A program made the position numbers and the translations under genes. Below, piece by piece: positions 8,542-17,290 of a stretch of 64,000 nucleotides of DNA. The first letter of the stretch is position 1, and each line of letters opens with the position of its first letter. Source of the stretch: Myroides odoratus DSM 2801 (lineage in GTDB: Bacteria > Bacteroidota > Bacteroidia > Flavobacteriales > Flavobacteriaceae); the NCBI RefSeq assembly GCF_000243275.1, contig NZ_CM001437.1, positions 3,404,796-3,468,795 on the forward strand, written 5' to 3'. The notes beneath the pieces were generated by a model. That model saw nothing but the letters and a program-made list of their open reading frames with translations, had not been told where the DNA came from and ran no database searches.

Positions 8542-8566
8542 TAAATCATTACCTTTTTAGGTTTTT

Positions 8567-8600
8567 TTTGCTATTAATTCTGATTTTGTATTTATATTTG
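8567..8600 (+). promoter_or_regulatory. Promoter of the META lipoprotein gene
   Basis: TATATTTG at 8593-8600 matches TAnnTTTG, with a TTTG at 8567-8570 as possible -33 element (22-bp spacing). Transcription would begin near 8607, which favours the ATG at 8639 over the one at 8615. Confidence 0.5.
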
Positions 8601-8638
8601 TTAGATAAATACAAATGAAATATTTGAAAATTGCAAAA

Positions 8639-9145
8639 ATGAAAAGAATGAGAGTTTTGACAGCAGGATTGATGGTTTTAGCCTTAACTGCTTGTAACGA
8701 GAAAAAGAGTACGGAAAATGCACCTGAAGCAGCTGCAGCTCCTGTAGTGGAAACAGCCGTAACAACAAAGGCAAACTTAGTTGGAAGCTGGGAATTAATT
8801 GCCATTCACACAGAAGATACGGCAGATAAAAAAGTAGAAGATTTATTCCCTGGTAAAAAGCCAACCCTAAATTTTGAGGGTGAATCAATGGTACATGGTA
8901 CAGATGGTTGTAATAATATTACGGGTGAATATGAAGTGAAGGAAAACAATGGTATTGCTATTGGAGATAAACTAGCCGCTACAAGAATGTTTTGTGAAGG
9001 TGTAGCTGATGTTGCGTTTACAAAGGGATTAACAGAAGTAACAAATTACGAAATTACAGAAAGTGCTTTACTTTTCAAGAAGGGAGATAAAGTGGTGATG
9101 GAGTTCAAGCAAATTACGCCTGCAATTGATCAAGAAGTTAAATAA
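8639..9145 (+). CDS. META-domain lipoprotein
   Basis: A 168-residue lipoprotein (lipobox A-L-T-A-C19). A short Ala/Glu-rich linker is followed by a META/HslJ-type domain with L-V-G-S-W-E-L, a G-C-N-N-I-T-G-E-Y core and A-A-T-R-M-F-C-E-G. META-domain proteins occur in heat-shock protein HslJ and in surface lipoproteins; a precise molecular role is not settled. A start at ATG 8615 would add eight residues and put the initiator almost at the predicted transcript end, so I chose 8639. A strong terminator follows. Confidence 0.8.
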   Translation: MKRMRVLTAGLMVLALTACNEKKSTENAPEAAAAPVVETAVTTKANLVGSWELIAIHTEDTADKKVEDLFPGKKPTLNFEGESMVHGTDGCNNITGEYEVKENNGIAIGDKLAATRMFCEGVADVAFTKGLTEVTNYEITESALLFKKGDKVVMEFKQITPAIDQEVK

Positions 9146-9160
9146 CAAGAGCATAGCATA

Positions 9161-9192
9161 AAAAAAGCGACACTACCTGGTGTCGCTTTTTT
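9161..9192. terminator. Bidirectional terminator
   Basis: A 13-bp perfect stem (AAAAAAGCGACAC and its complement) with a 6-nt loop lies between the convergent genes ending at 9145 and 9206. A/T runs on both arms allow use from either strand. Confidence 0.85.
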
Positions 9193-9205
9193 GTTTATCT
9201 GTTTT

Positions 9206-10669
9206 TTAGCTGTGAACTTCTTGTTGTTTTGCATAACCGAAAAGCTGTTTCTCCTTAATCATGCTCGCAATTCCCGCAGGAAGCTTGTCTTCCCATCCTG
9301 GTTCATTGCATTGGATAGCACGGAGTACATCTCTAGAAAAGATATCTAAGTCTTTTGGATCGTAGTTTGTGATGTCTACAATTTGATTGTTCTTCTTGAA
9401 AAATTTGTACAATTCTTTGATGTGCAAGTCTACTTTTAAATTGGTTGAATCGATCAGTTGACCTGCTTCATCATGCATCGGATAAAGGTATATTCTCATC
9501 TGGTTGCGGAATAATTTACCTAAAGCCTCGAGCATTCCTCCTGTTAGATTCGCATAGTATTTCTCTTCAAAAATATTAAGCAAGCTACTAACCCCCATAG
9601 AAAGTGCAATTTTTTCCGTCGTGTATTTAGAAAAATAAGCTGTTAATTTATAGTACTCTTGGAAGTTGGAAATCATTACTGTTTGTCCTAAAGAGCACAA
9701 CAAATCTGCGCGATGTAGGAAGTCATTTTCATCTAAATTTCCTTCCATTAGTAGATTTGAAAGTGTAATTTCAAAAATTACCGTGGTATCTTGGCGTTGC
9801 AATTGATTTTCGTTGACGAATGATTCCAATGCTTTTTTATACATGTCCATGTTGACTAAAGTAACAGGTCTAAAACTTCCGCGAAGCGCTAGAATATTTT
9901 TGCGGTACAATTCATTGGCTGCAAGTCTACTTTGTCCATCAGGTCCAAACATAACAGCTTCTGTCATTCCGTTTTTAACCAACAACAAACTCATCAGGCG
10001 ATTGTCAATATGAGCAAATAAATGGCCGGTTAAGCTAATGCTGTCAATCTCAATTTGATCGCGATCCAAGTGATCGTATAGACAACTAATTAGTTTCTTA
10101 GGATCATGGTGTTGGTAGTAGGCTCCATAAATAAGGTTTACTCCAATAATACCTAAAGTTTCTTGTTGCAGTTTAGAGTCTGTTTCTTTAAACTGAATGT
10201 GCAAAACGATTTTGCTATAAGGCTCTTCTGGTGCAGTTTGGAAAATAATTCCAACCCAACCATGTCCTTTGTTCTTTTTGGCGTAATCAATAGTCGCTAC
10301 AGTATTGGCATAGCTAAAAAAAGTTTTCGTCGGATTCTCTGCGCGGGGAATGCGGTCTTCAATCTTTTTAGTTTCATAATCCAACATCTTATTCAATCGG
10401 CTCTCCGTTACATAACGCCCGTCATCCTCAACGCTATAAATAGCATCACTGAAAGACTTGTCATAGGCAGACATTGCTTTAGCAATCGTTCGGGAAGAAC
10501 CTCCAGCTCTAAAAAAATGACGCACGGTTTCTTGACCTGCACCAATTTCGGCAAATGTTCCGTAGATATTGTGGTTCATGTTAATGCGGAGGGCCTTATC
10601 TGAAATAGCCGGCTGCTGTTCTATAATTCTATCTCCCTCTAATACTAAATCTTCTGCAAAATATTCCAT
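9206..10669 (-). CDS. Conserved Bacteroidota protein of unknown function
   Basis: A 487-residue cytoplasmic-looking protein without signal peptide or membrane spans. I recognise it as a widespread, strongly conserved family (N-H-N-I-Y-G-T-F-A-E-I-G-A-G-Q-E near the start, L-A-L-R-G-S-F-R-P-V-T in the middle). Homologues have been labelled nicotinate-nucleotide adenylyltransferase in some annotations, but I see no nucleotidyltransferase H-x-G-H motif supporting that, so I leave the function open. The ATG at 10667-10669 begins the conserved part; a TTG nine codons earlier is less likely. It is divergent from the MBL-fold gene at 10753. Confidence 0.75.
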   Translation of the reverse strand: MEYFAEDLVLEGDRIIEQQPAISDKALRINMNHNIYGTFAEIGAGQETVRHFFRAGGSSRTIAKAMSAYDKSFSDAIYSVEDDGRYVTESRLNKMLDYETKKIEDRIPRAENPTKTFFSYANTVATIDYAKKNKGHGWVGIIFQTAPEEPYSKIVLHIQFKETDSKLQQETLGIIGVNLIYGAYYQHHDPKKLISCLYDHLDRDQIEIDSISLTGHLFAHIDNRLMSLLLVKNGMTEAVMFGPDGQSRLAANELYRKNILALRGSFRPVTLVNMDMYKKALESFVNENQLQRQDTTVIFEITLSNLLMEGNLDENDFLHRADLLCSLGQTVMISNFQEYYKLTAYFSKYTTEKIALSMGVSSLLNIFEEKYYANLTGGMLEALGKLFRNQMRIYLYPMHDEAGQLIDSTNLKVDLHIKELYKFFKKNNQIVDITNYDPKDLDIFSRDVLRAIQCNEPGWEDKLPAGIASMIKEKQLFGYAKQQEVHS

Positions 10670-10726
10670 CTGTAAGCTTTTGAAACAAAGTAACAAATTC
10701 TATACAACAAAAAAAAAGATAAAGTG

Positions 10727-10734
10727 TACTTTTG
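10727..10734 (+). promoter_or_regulatory. Bacteroidota -7 box, MBL hydrolase operon
   Basis: TACTTTTG matches TAnnTTTG and lies 18 bp before the TTG start at 10753, implying a very short leader for the three-gene unit 10753-12564. Confidence 0.5.
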
Positions 10735-10752
10735 TATAAAAAGGACTAGGTT

Positions 10753-11520
10753 TTGGAAATACGATTTTTAGGAACAGGAACTTCACAGGGAGTACCCGTA
10801 ATAGCAATTGATCATCCGGTGGGAAATAGTTTGGATAAACGCGATTATAGGTTGCGAACTTCGGCTTTGATTACATGGGATGATGTAACCATTTTAATTG
10901 ATTGCGGCCCCGATTTTAGACATCAAATGCTACAGGCACAATGCAACCAGATTGATGCCATTCTCTTTACGCATGAACACGCTGATCACATTGCAGGATT
11001 GGATGAAATTCGCCCATTGACCTTTCTCTATGGACCGATGCCTATTTATGCCTCAGATCGTGTGATGCAAGCCTTAGAGAAGCGTTATGAATACATTTTT
11101 ACTACGGAGAATCGCTATCCTGGAGCACCCAGTGTCCAACAAAATATTATCACGCCGAATCAGACCTTTTACATCAAAGACAAGCCGATTATTCCGCTGT
11201 TGATTCAACATGGTGATTTGCCTATTTTTGGATTTAGATTGGATGATTTGGTCTATATTACCGACGCGAAATACATCGATGAAAGTGAAATAGAAAAAAT
11301 AAAAGGATGCAAGATTTTGGTGGTTAATGCCTTGCGTATCAAAGAACATCCAACCCACTTCAACTTAGAGGAAGCATTGGCCTTTATTGAGAAAATCAAT
11401 CCTTGTCATGCCTACTTGATTCATATTTCGCAAGATTTAGGTTTTTACGAAGAAGTGGAAAAGATATTGCCAAAAAATGTATCTTTGGCCTACGATGAAC
11501 AACAAATAAAACTACCATAA
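10753..11520 (+). CDS. MBL-fold metallohydrolase, PhnP-like
   Basis: A 255-residue metallo-beta-lactamase-fold enzyme starting at TTG. The family opening F-L-G-T-G-T-S-Q-G-V-P is present, with metal ligands in T-H74-E-H76-A-D78-H79, an earlier I-D50-C-G, then H-G-D and T-D-A-K, and a final A-Y-L-I-H. This branch includes PhnP (cyclic phosphodiesterase of phosphonate use) and RNase Z-like hydrolases. With no phn genes nearby, a general phosphodiesterase role is the safest reading. It heads a tight operon with the two small membrane-associated proteins that follow (2-bp and 10-bp gaps). Confidence 0.85.
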   Translation: MEIRFLGTGTSQGVPVIAIDHPVGNSLDKRDYRLRTSALITWDDVTILIDCGPDFRHQMLQAQCNQIDAILFTHEHADHIAGLDEIRPLTFLYGPMPIYASDRVMQALEKRYEYIFTTENRYPGAPSVQQNIITPNQTFYIKDKPIIPLLIQHGDLPIFGFRLDDLVYITDAKYIDESEIEKIKGCKILVVNALRIKEHPTHFNLEEALAFIEKINPCHAYLIHISQDLGFYEEVEKILPKNVSLAYDEQQIKLP

Positions 11521-11522
11521 AC

Positions 11523-12017
11523 ATGAGACATAAAGTCTTTTTCTACTTATTTGTTTTTTCAGTACTAATCATAGCGCTTTTATACAACACGAATCGCAAC
11601 ATGATGAAATCAGAAGAGAAAAGAATCGAAGTAGCCCACAAACGCATTGCGATTGTTCGAGATTCTCTGAAGTTAGTATCGAAAGAATTAAATGAAGCCA
11701 AGTATTTTTCATTGGGATATAATGACGACGCCCAAGAGTATTTTGATTATAAAACGTTGGATCAAGACGTGGATAAAATACGAGAAGAAATACTGGCATT
11801 GAACCACATAGAAACGGGTAATCCACTAGTTCCGTATGGAGCGATGAATGGACAAAAGTGCGTGATTAATAAAGTGCAATTTATTAATCATCGCTGGATT
11901 ATAGCAGACTTTTATTCTGGAGCCATTCACGGCGAAGTATTGATTAAATACTTTTATAGCCCAGAAAAGCCAACGGACTTCTCAACGATAGAAACCGTAT
12001 TGTATTCCACTCAATAA
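11523..12017 (+). CDS. Membrane-anchored hypothetical protein
   Basis: A 164-residue protein with one N-terminal membrane span (about 5-21), a charged helical stretch of about 50 residues that may be a coiled coil, and a small beta-rich C-terminal domain (K-C-V-I-N-K-V-Q-F-I, W-I-I-A-D-F-Y-S-G). No family was recognised. It begins two bases after the MBL hydrolase stop and ten bases before the next gene, so it is co-transcribed and the three may act together at the membrane. Confidence 0.65.
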   Translation: MRHKVFFYLFVFSVLIIALLYNTNRNMMKSEEKRIEVAHKRIAIVRDSLKLVSKELNEAKYFSLGYNDDAQEYFDYKTLDQDVDKIREEILALNHIETGNPLVPYGAMNGQKCVINKVQFINHRWIIADFYSGAIHGEVLIKYFYSPEKPTDFSTIETVLYSTQ

Positions 12018-12027
12018 ACAAAGAAGT

Positions 12028-12564
12028 ATGCGACAAATTGGACTAGTACTAGGCGTGCTCTTATCTGTTAGTTTAGTTTCTTGTGATTTTATTCTCAAGG
12101 ATAAGAATACAACGTCAGAACGAGAAAAAACAGTCATAACAGATGGTGGTACCACCGTTGTTGGAGAAGAGGATGGGTTTGGATGTGCGTATACAGCAGG
12201 ATATCGCTATAGTTATTTATTAGCAGACTGTATTCGCGTGTTTGAACAAGGATTTCGATTGAATCCCATCGAAGACGAAGGAAGCTTAGAAAACGATTTA
12301 GAAAACAACGAAGTGAGCTGTTTTGTTCTCTTTGCTAAAGACGGAAAAGAAGCTGAGATTTTCTTGCCTCAACAAGAAAAAAGTATTGTGCTGGAAAGCG
12401 ATAAAACGAATTCAATCTATTTCAAGGACGGCTGGCAACTCAATGCTGAAAAAGGAATGGTGTTGAAGTACAAAGATGAAATCAAATTCACAGCAGCTAA
12501 AACAATCGATTTGCAGTTGATTCATTCCGATCAGACGATTGAAGGAGCAGAAGAGCTTTTTTAA
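12028..12564 (+). CDS. Lipoprotein of unknown function
   Basis: A 178-residue protein with a lipoprotein signal peptide (lipobox L-V-S-C19) and a small acidic domain containing two further cysteines (G-C-A-Y-T-A-G-Y-R-Y-S and D-C-I-R-V-F). No family was recognised. It is the last gene of the MBL-hydrolase operon and is followed by a strong terminator. The lipobox places it on a periplasmic or outer-membrane face. Confidence 0.65.
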   Translation: MRQIGLVLGVLLSVSLVSCDFILKDKNTTSEREKTVITDGGTTVVGEEDGFGCAYTAGYRYSYLLADCIRVFEQGFRLNPIEDEGSLENDLENNEVSCFVLFAKDGKEAEIFLPQQEKSIVLESDKTNSIYFKDGWQLNAEKGMVLKYKDEIKFTAAKTIDLQLIHSDQTIEGAEELF

Positions 12565-12608
12565 TTGAAATCAGGAAACAATTCAATAAGATAATAAAAA
12601 AAATAAAG

Positions 12609-12644
12609 AAACGGAATCAAGGTTGTACTTGGTTCCGTTTTTTT
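12609..12644 (+). terminator. Rho-independent terminator
   Basis: A 13-bp stem (AAACGGAATCAAG with CTTGGTTCCGTTT, one G-T wobble) with a 6-nt loop and a T tract 45 bp after the operon stop codon. Confidence 0.82.
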
Positions 12645-12841
12645 GTGTTTTTGTCCGTTATTTTCCACTTTTTGGATATTTTTTAATTTCCAACTAGTTG
12701 ATTTGTAGTGTTTTGTTTTTTTGAGGTGTAGATTTGTTCGGTAATCCTTTTGGATGATTGAGGTTTCATGCGGGTTGAAGGCCATTTTACCGAAGGTGAC
12801 TCGAACGAAACCCAAACAAACCCCAAACAAAAGCTGACTTC

Positions 12842-13195
12842 TCATCGCCTCACCAACCACACCCTCTCACCATTCACACCGCTTCACCATCTATCTCACC
12901 GAGTTGTTATTTTGTTTTTGTGTTCGATGAATCTACACTTCGTTCCGATTTTCACTTCGTTACGATTTCACCGCCTCACCAATCACACCGCCTCACCAAT
13001 CACACCTTCTCACCATTCACACCAATCACACCAATCACACCCTCTCACCATTCACACCCTCTCACCATTCACACCTTCTCACCATTCCAAACCACCTCAC
13101 CATTCACACCCTCTCACCACCTCACCATTCTCACCGCCTCACCAATCTCACCATTCACACCCTCTCACCATTCACACCAACCACTTCTCAGCATC
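12842..13195. repeat. CTCACC array A
   Basis: About 350 bp in which the word CACC recurs every 8-9 bp, mostly as CTCACCATTCACACCCT (17 bp, two CACC words). The plus strand is strongly pyrimidine/A rich with almost no G. The array surrounds a non-repetitive core at 12890-12970 and ends inside the 3' end of the minus-strand CAT-like gene, whose TGA stop (13172-13174) and last codons lie in the repeat edge. Open frames across it encode only H/S/P/T repeats and are not genes. Related arrays lie at 17.3 and 24.5 kb. Confidence 0.85.
12890..12970. repeat. Array core element, copy 1
   Basis: Non-repetitive sequence inside array A, from TCTATCTCACCGAGTTG to the ACGATTTCACC junction. A clearly related copy occurs in array C at 24730-24852, including GTTCGATGAAT, CTACACTTCGTT and CGATTTTCACT. 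The two copies share order and most bases, so the core spread as a unit with the arrays. Confidence 0.8.
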
Positions 13196-13834
13196 ATTTA
13201 CAATCCCCTGTAGGTCTTTTAAGAACATCGAGGTATGGTAACCATCAGCGATGGCGTGATTGACGTAAATAGATAGGGGAATAAGGGTTTTTTCCTGTTC
13301 TTGGTAGTATTTCCCAAAACGGATGATAGGTTTGAGGAAATCGGAATCGTGAGAAGTATCTTGACTGATGCTCTCAAAGCTAATCCAAGGCACACAAGAA
13401 ATGGGAACAAAATTAGCAGGCAGTCCTGGTTTTACTTTGATTCCTTTTACGTTTTTATACTGTTCGATGTCTTGTGTAATGGCCTGATGGAAGGCTTGAA
13501 ATTGGGGGTAGTAGTCGCTCCATAAATCAGAAAACGTATGGTCGTCCTCGTGAAATAAAGTGAATTGCGGCGTTAGAAAATTCCAAGTACCCAACTGATT
13601 TTCGTGTATGCAAGTACGCAAGGCCTCGCTGTTGTTCAGGGCTCGCATGATAGCATAGAGAAAGGTTGGAAAGAACTTATATGTTGTTTCACGGTATACG
13701 GACATCAAGATGGTAATATCTATTTTGATGCTAATTGTATACTTTGTTTTCAATATGTTGCGGTAGTATTCATAGTAAGGTAAACGACTCCACGTTTCTT
13801 TATCAATTGGAGTGAATACAGCAGGTTGAATCAT
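13172..13834 (-). CDS. Chloramphenicol acetyltransferase-like protein (type A fold)
   Basis: A 220-residue protein of the trimeric type-A CAT family. The C-terminal catalytic motif V-N-H193-A-I-A-D197-G-Y-H corresponds to the H-H-A-V-C-D-G-F-H of CAT, keeping the general-base His and the structural Asp. Length is normal. CAT acetylates chloramphenicol with acetyl-CoA, but many family members in chromosomes of this group have other or unknown acceptors, so a resistance phenotype should not be assumed. The last residues (W-L-V) and stop are formed by the border of repeat array A. A SseB-like gene lies three bases upstream and is probably co-transcribed. Confidence 0.82.
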   Translation of the reverse strand: MIQPAVFTPIDKETWSRLPYYEYYRNILKTKYTISIKIDITILMSVYRETTYKFFPTFLYAIMRALNNSEALRTCIHENQLGTWNFLTPQFTLFHEDDHTFSDLWSDYYPQFQAFHQAITQDIEQYKNVKGIKVKPGLPANFVPISCVPWISFESISQDTSHDSDFLKPIIRFGKYYQEQEKTLIPLSIYVNHAIADGYHTSMFLKDLQGIVNDAEKWLV

Positions 13835-13837
13835 GCG

Positions 13838-14605
13838 TTACTTGGTGTAAAAAGGTTGATCTTGGTTGTAAAAATAATCGCTAAAATTTCCGTTTTTCTC
13901 TAAGCGTATAATATCGATATATTCTTGCTTTTTGAGGTGTGGTTTACACAAATTCGAAATGACATCTGCAATTTCTTTAAACTCCGCTGCATTCTTTGTT
14001 TCGCATTCCACAGCAAAGATATAATGTGGTTTTTGATCAATTCGCTCGTTGAACATCCAGCCTAAATAAGCCGATGAAATGGTTGGAATAGAGGTAAACG
14101 TCGTTTTTAAATCAGCCAATAAAGCTTGAGGCTCTGTTTCGGGTTTACCAATCAGGACCTCCATGTGGATGTGGGCAACATTATCTTTGACTACATTGAA
14201 AATCGATCCGTTGAGCATATCTGCAATTTCATTTGGAACGAGTTCTTTATACACCTTAGAAAAAGGATTGATGATGATGTGATGTCCCATTGCAAGTTCT
14301 AAAAACGATCGTCCATTGACTTTCATATAGCTCATTTCATCCTGAATGACACCTTGGTCATAGATGTGTTTCGCATCCGTAAAGACTGGAATGTGTTGAT
14401 TTTCGAAGGTGATAATAGGGGCATTGGCATTGAAACTAGTGGCTTCATTGTTGTCATTATAGCCTTTTTTAACCAATACGTAAATGTCGTTTTTTAGGAA
14501 CTTTTCGTAGAAAATCGCTCTATATTCTGGGATTGTACCTGCTTTTTCGATGATATCAGCCAAAGGTAGGTTTTTGTTTATAGTGGTTTCTGTTGATTGA
14601 GTCAT
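13838..14605 (-). CDS. SseB-like protein
   Basis: A 255-residue protein matching the enhanced-serine-sensitivity (SseB) layout: an N-terminal domain with P-I-I-T-F-E-N-Q-H-I-P-V-F-T-D and a C-terminal domain with H-I-H-M-E-V-L-I-G and Y-L-G-W-M-F-N. In Escherichia coli SseB alters serine tolerance; the biochemical role is unknown. I use ATG 14605 because the conserved part begins shortly after it and a TAAGTTTG promoter box lies 24 bp upstream; the longer frame adds 29 unsupported residues. The CAT-like gene follows three bases downstream. Confidence 0.75.
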   Translation of the reverse strand: MTQSTETTINKNLPLADIIEKAGTIPEYRAIFYEKFLKNDIYVLVKKGYNDNNEATSFNANAPIITFENQHIPVFTDAKHIYDQGVIQDEMSYMKVNGRSFLELAMGHHIIINPFSKVYKELVPNEIADMLNGSIFNVVKDNVAHIHMEVLIGKPETEPQALLADLKTTFTSIPTISSAYLGWMFNERIDQKPHYIFAVECETKNAAEFKEIADVISNLCKPHLKKQEYIDIIRLEKNGNFSDYFYNQDQPFYTK

Positions 14606-14628
14606 AGTTTTTGTTTTGTCTTGTCCCT

Positions 14629-14636
14629 CAAACTTA
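14629..14636 (-). promoter_or_regulatory. Bacteroidota -7 box, SseB-like/CAT operon
   Basis: TAAGTTTG on the minus strand matches TAnnTTTG, 24 bp before the chosen SseB-like start. It lies inside the longer open frame, which argues against that longer start. Confidence 0.5.
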
Positions 14637-14752
14637 CAATTAATTCTACGGTATTTCTTTAAAATATTCTTAAAGATTTCAAAGGTTATCAACGACTGAA
14701 AGGGAAGGGGTAAAACTGCAAATTTTGCTGATTTTTAATTTTCTAATTTGTT

Positions 14753-14783
14753 TTTGAGAATTTCTGGCTTTCTTCTATCTTTG
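14753..14783 (+). promoter_or_regulatory. Promoter of the HMG-CoA-lyase-like gene
   Basis: TTTG at 14753-14756 and TATCTTTG at 14776-14783 with a 19-bp spacer match the Bacteroidota -33/-7 consensus well. The ATG at 14791 is only seven bases after the -7 box, so the transcript may be nearly leaderless. Confidence 0.65.
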
Positions 14784-14790
14784 GTGCACT

Positions 14791-15657
14791 ATGAAACCAA
14801 CAGTGAAAATTATCGAATGTCCTCGCGATGCAATGCAAGGCATTAAAATGTTTATACCAACAGAAAAAAAAGTACAATACTTACAAGCGTTATTGCGTGT
14901 AGGTTTTGATACGATTGATTTTGGAAGTTTTGTATCAGCGAAAGCGATTCCGCAAATGCAAGATACAGCAGAGGTTTTGGCTCAATTGGATTTGAGTAAA
15001 ACCCAAAGTAAATTATTGGCTATCATTGCGAACACAAGAGGCGCAGAAGAAGCATCTGTACATAAAGAAATTCAGTATTTAGGGTTTCCATTTTCTATTT
15101 CGGAAAACTTTCAAATGCGCAATACCCATAAAACGATTGCAGAATCTTTGGTAACCTTACAAGAGATTTTGGAAATTGCCAATAAAACAGACAAAGAGGT
15201 GGTTGCTTATTTGTCTATGGGATTTGGTAATCCGTATGGAGATCCGTGGAATGTGGATATCGTAGGGGAGTGGACCGAACGATTGGCGAAGATGGGGGTG
15301 CGTATTCTTTCTTTATCTGATACGGTAGGAAGTTCAACGCCTGAGGTGATTGACTATTTGTATAGTAATTTGATTCCAGCTTATCCGTCGATTGAATTTG
15401 GTGCGCATTTGCATACCACTCCAGACTCGTGGTTTGAGAAGATTGATGCGGCTTATAAAGCGGGATGTTTGCGTTATGATGGAGCAATCAAAGGGTATGG
15501 AGGATGTCCAATGGCTAAAGATGACTTAACCGGTAATATGCCAACAGAAAAGATGTTGAGCTATTTTACTGCCAATAAGATAGATACTAATTTAAGTGCC
15601 ATGTCTTTTGAGAGCGCATACAACGAAGCGTTAAAAGTTTTTAATTTTTACCACTAG
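14791..15657 (+). CDS. Hydroxymethylglutaryl-CoA lyase-like enzyme
   Basis: A 288-residue TIM-barrel protein of the HMG-CoA lyase/DRE-TIM family. The metal and substrate residues are visible: E9-C-P-R12-D13-A-M-Q16, G-A-H206-L-H208-T, and the signature G-Y-G-G-C239-P-M-A. HMG-CoA lyase cleaves HMG-CoA to acetoacetate and acetyl-CoA in leucine breakdown. The opening motif differs from the common V-G-P-R-D-G-L-Q, a known variant in this phylum, so a related acyl-CoA substrate is possible. No other leucine-degradation genes are adjacent; guaB follows in the same direction with its own promoter box. Confidence 0.85.
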   Translation: MKPTVKIIECPRDAMQGIKMFIPTEKKVQYLQALLRVGFDTIDFGSFVSAKAIPQMQDTAEVLAQLDLSKTQSKLLAIIANTRGAEEASVHKEIQYLGFPFSISENFQMRNTHKTIAESLVTLQEILEIANKTDKEVVAYLSMGFGNPYGDPWNVDIVGEWTERLAKMGVRILSLSDTVGSSTPEVIDYLYSNLIPAYPSIEFGAHLHTTPDSWFEKIDAAYKAGCLRYDGAIKGYGGCPMAKDDLTGNMPTEKMLSYFTANKIDTNLSAMSFESAYNEALKVFNFYH

Positions 15658-15683
15658 GATTTTTTTAGCTGAATAAAAAAAAC

Positions 15684-15691
15684 TAAATTTG
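15684..15691 (+). promoter_or_regulatory. Bacteroidota -7 box, guaB
   Basis: TAAATTTG matches TAnnTTTG and ends 25 bp before ATG 15716. It overlaps the TTG of the longer open frame, supporting the ATG as the real start. Confidence 0.55.
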
Positions 15692-15715
15692 CGTGCAATT
15701 CAACTACAATTGCAC

Positions 15716-17188
15716 ATGAAAGCACACACAACCAAAATCATCGGCCAAGGATTAACTTACGATGATGTTCTTTTAGTTCCAAATTATTCGGAAGTATTAC
15801 CCCGAGAGGTAAGTTTAAAAACAAATTTTTCAAGAAATATTACGCTTAATGTTCCAATTGTATCTGCGGCGATGGATACGGTAACAGAAAGCGAAATGGC
15901 TATTGCTATTGCTCGTGAAGGAGGAATTGGAGTAATCCATAAGAATATGACGATTGAAGAGCAAGCGAAAGAAGTTCGCAAGGTAAAAAGAGCGGAGTCA
16001 GGTATGATTATCGATCCGGTTACTTTACCCTTGACGGCTACAGTAGGCGACGCGAAAAAGGCAATGGCAGAATACAGCATTGGCGGTATTCCAGTTGTTG
16101 ACGATTTAGGTGTTTTAAAAGGAATTATCACGAATAGAGATATGCGTTTTGAAAAAGAAAATGCAAAACCTATTACGGAGGTAATGACAAAAGACAACCT
16201 GGTTACTGCAGCGGAAGGAACTACTTTAGAGCAAGCAGAAGGTATTTTACAAGAAAATAAAATTGAAAAATTACCTGTAGTTAATGCTGAATACAAGTTA
16301 GTAGGTTTAATTACATTCCGAGATATCACGAAATTAACGCTTAAGCCTAATGCGAATAAAGATCAATTTGGTCGTTTACGCGTAGCGGCAGCTTTAGGTG
16401 TTACACATGATACTGTGGAACGTGCAACGGCTTTAGTAAAAGCTGGAGTAGATGCTTTAATCATTGATACGGCTCACGGACATACACAAGGTGTGGTGGG
16501 AGTATTGAAAGAAGTGAAAAAAGCATTCCCAGAAATCGATGTAGTTGTTGGTAATATTGCTACGCCAGAGGCAGCTTTATACTTAGTAGAAGCAGGTGCT
16601 GATGCTGTAAAAGTTGGAATTGGACCAGGGTCAATCTGTACAACACGCGTTGTAGCAGGGGTTGGATTCCCTCAGTTCTCGGCTATTATGGAAGTAGCAG
16701 CTGCATTAAAAGGAACAGGTGTTCCTGTAATTGGAGATGGTGGTTTACGCTATACAGGGGATATTCCTAAAGCAATTGGCGCTGGTGCTGATTGTGTTAT
16801 GTTAGGGTCTATGTTAGCGGGAACAAAAGAATCTCCAGGAGAAACCATCATTTTTGAAGGAAGAAAATTCAAAGCATACCGCGGAATGGGATCTGTTGCA
16901 GCAATGAAACAAGGTTCAAAAGATCGTTATTTCCAAGATGTTGAGGATGATGTGAAAAAATTAGTTCCAGAAGGAATTGAAGGACGTGTTCCATACAAAG
17001 GAGAATTGAACGAAAGTATGTTGCAATTTATCGGAGGATTACGCGCAGGTATGGGATACTGTGGTGCGAAAGATATTCCGACGTTACAAGAAGTAGCTCG
17101 TTTTGTGCAATTAACTGCTTCAGGTATTGGAGAAAGTCACCCACATAATATTACGATTACAAAATCAGCTCCTAACTATTCAAGATAG
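15716..17188 (+). CDS. guaB: Inosine-5'-monophosphate dehydrogenase
   Basis: A 490-residue enzyme oxidising IMP to XMP with NAD+, the committed step of GMP synthesis. Visible features: N-terminal [10 protein letters not shown], a pair of CBS domains at about residues 97-210, the active-site loop G-P-G-S-I-C308-T-T-R, G-D-G-G-L and the flap region G-M-G-S-V-A-A-M. Length and order are standard. The start is ATG 15716; the longer TTG frame overlaps the promoter box. Two terminator-like hairpins follow, then repeat array B. Confidence 0.97.
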   Translation: MKAHTTKIIGQGLTYDDVLLVPNYSEVLPREVSLKTNFSRNITLNVPIVSAAMDTVTESEMAIAIAREGGIGVIHKNMTIEEQAKEVRKVKRAESGMIIDPVTLPLTATVGDAKKAMAEYSIGGIPVVDDLGVLKGIITNRDMRFEKENAKPITEVMTKDNLVTAAEGTTLEQAEGILQENKIEKLPVVNAEYKLVGLITFRDITKLTLKPNANKDQFGRLRVAAALGVTHDTVERATALVKAGVDALIIDTAHGHTQGVVGVLKEVKKAFPEIDVVVGNIATPEAALYLVEAGADAVKVGIGPGSICTTRVVAGVGFPQFSAIMEVAAALKGTGVPVIGDGGLRYTGDIPKAIGAGADCVMLGSMLAGTKESPGETIIFEGRKFKAYRGMGSVAAMKQGSKDRYFQDVEDDVKKLVPEGIEGRVPYKGELNESMLQFIGGLRAGMGYCGAKDIPTLQEVARFVQLTASGIGESHPHNITITKSAPNYSR

Positions 17189-17209
17189 GTAGAAGCGAAC
17201 TAAATAATA

Positions 17210-17241
17210 AAAAGCTATAACCTTATCGTTATGGCTTTTTT
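17210..17241 (+). terminator. guaB terminator
   Basis: Stem AAAGCTATAAC with GTTATGGCTTT (one wobble), 6-nt loop and a T run, 22 bp after the guaB stop. Confidence 0.8.
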
Positions 17242-17253
17242 GTGTGCAATAGA

Positions 17254-17286
17254 AAAAACGCCTCCATATAGTGGGGGCGTTTTTTT
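17254..17286. terminator. Second, bidirectional terminator
   Basis: Stem AAAAACGCCTCC with GGGGGCGTTTTT (one G-T wobble) flanked by A and T runs on both sides, placed between guaB and array B. It can stop guaB read-through or transcripts arriving through the array from the minus-strand gene at 17515. Confidence 0.7.
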
Positions 17287-17290
17287 ATGG

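Noticed and set aside
10163..10603. Plus-strand ORF of 146 codons
   Set aside because: It lies fully within the conserved minus-strand gene 9206-10669 and has an F/S/N-rich shadow composition.
9206..10669. Nicotinate-nucleotide adenylyltransferase
   Set aside because: This label is attached to homologues, but no H-x-G-H or other nucleotidyltransferase motif is visible; left as unknown function.
12842..13195. CRISPR array
   Set aside because: The units are 8-9 or 17 bp with no unique spacers of 30 bp and no cas genes in the window.
12768..13241. Long open frame coding for H/S/P/T-rich repeats across array A
   Set aside because: The frame exists only because the CACC repeats lack stop codons; other frames and the related arrays B and C show the same effect. 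No start signal or family.
15784..16329. Minus-strand ORF of 181 codons inside guaB
   Set aside because: Shadow of guaB; rich in I/S/F with no recognisable domain.
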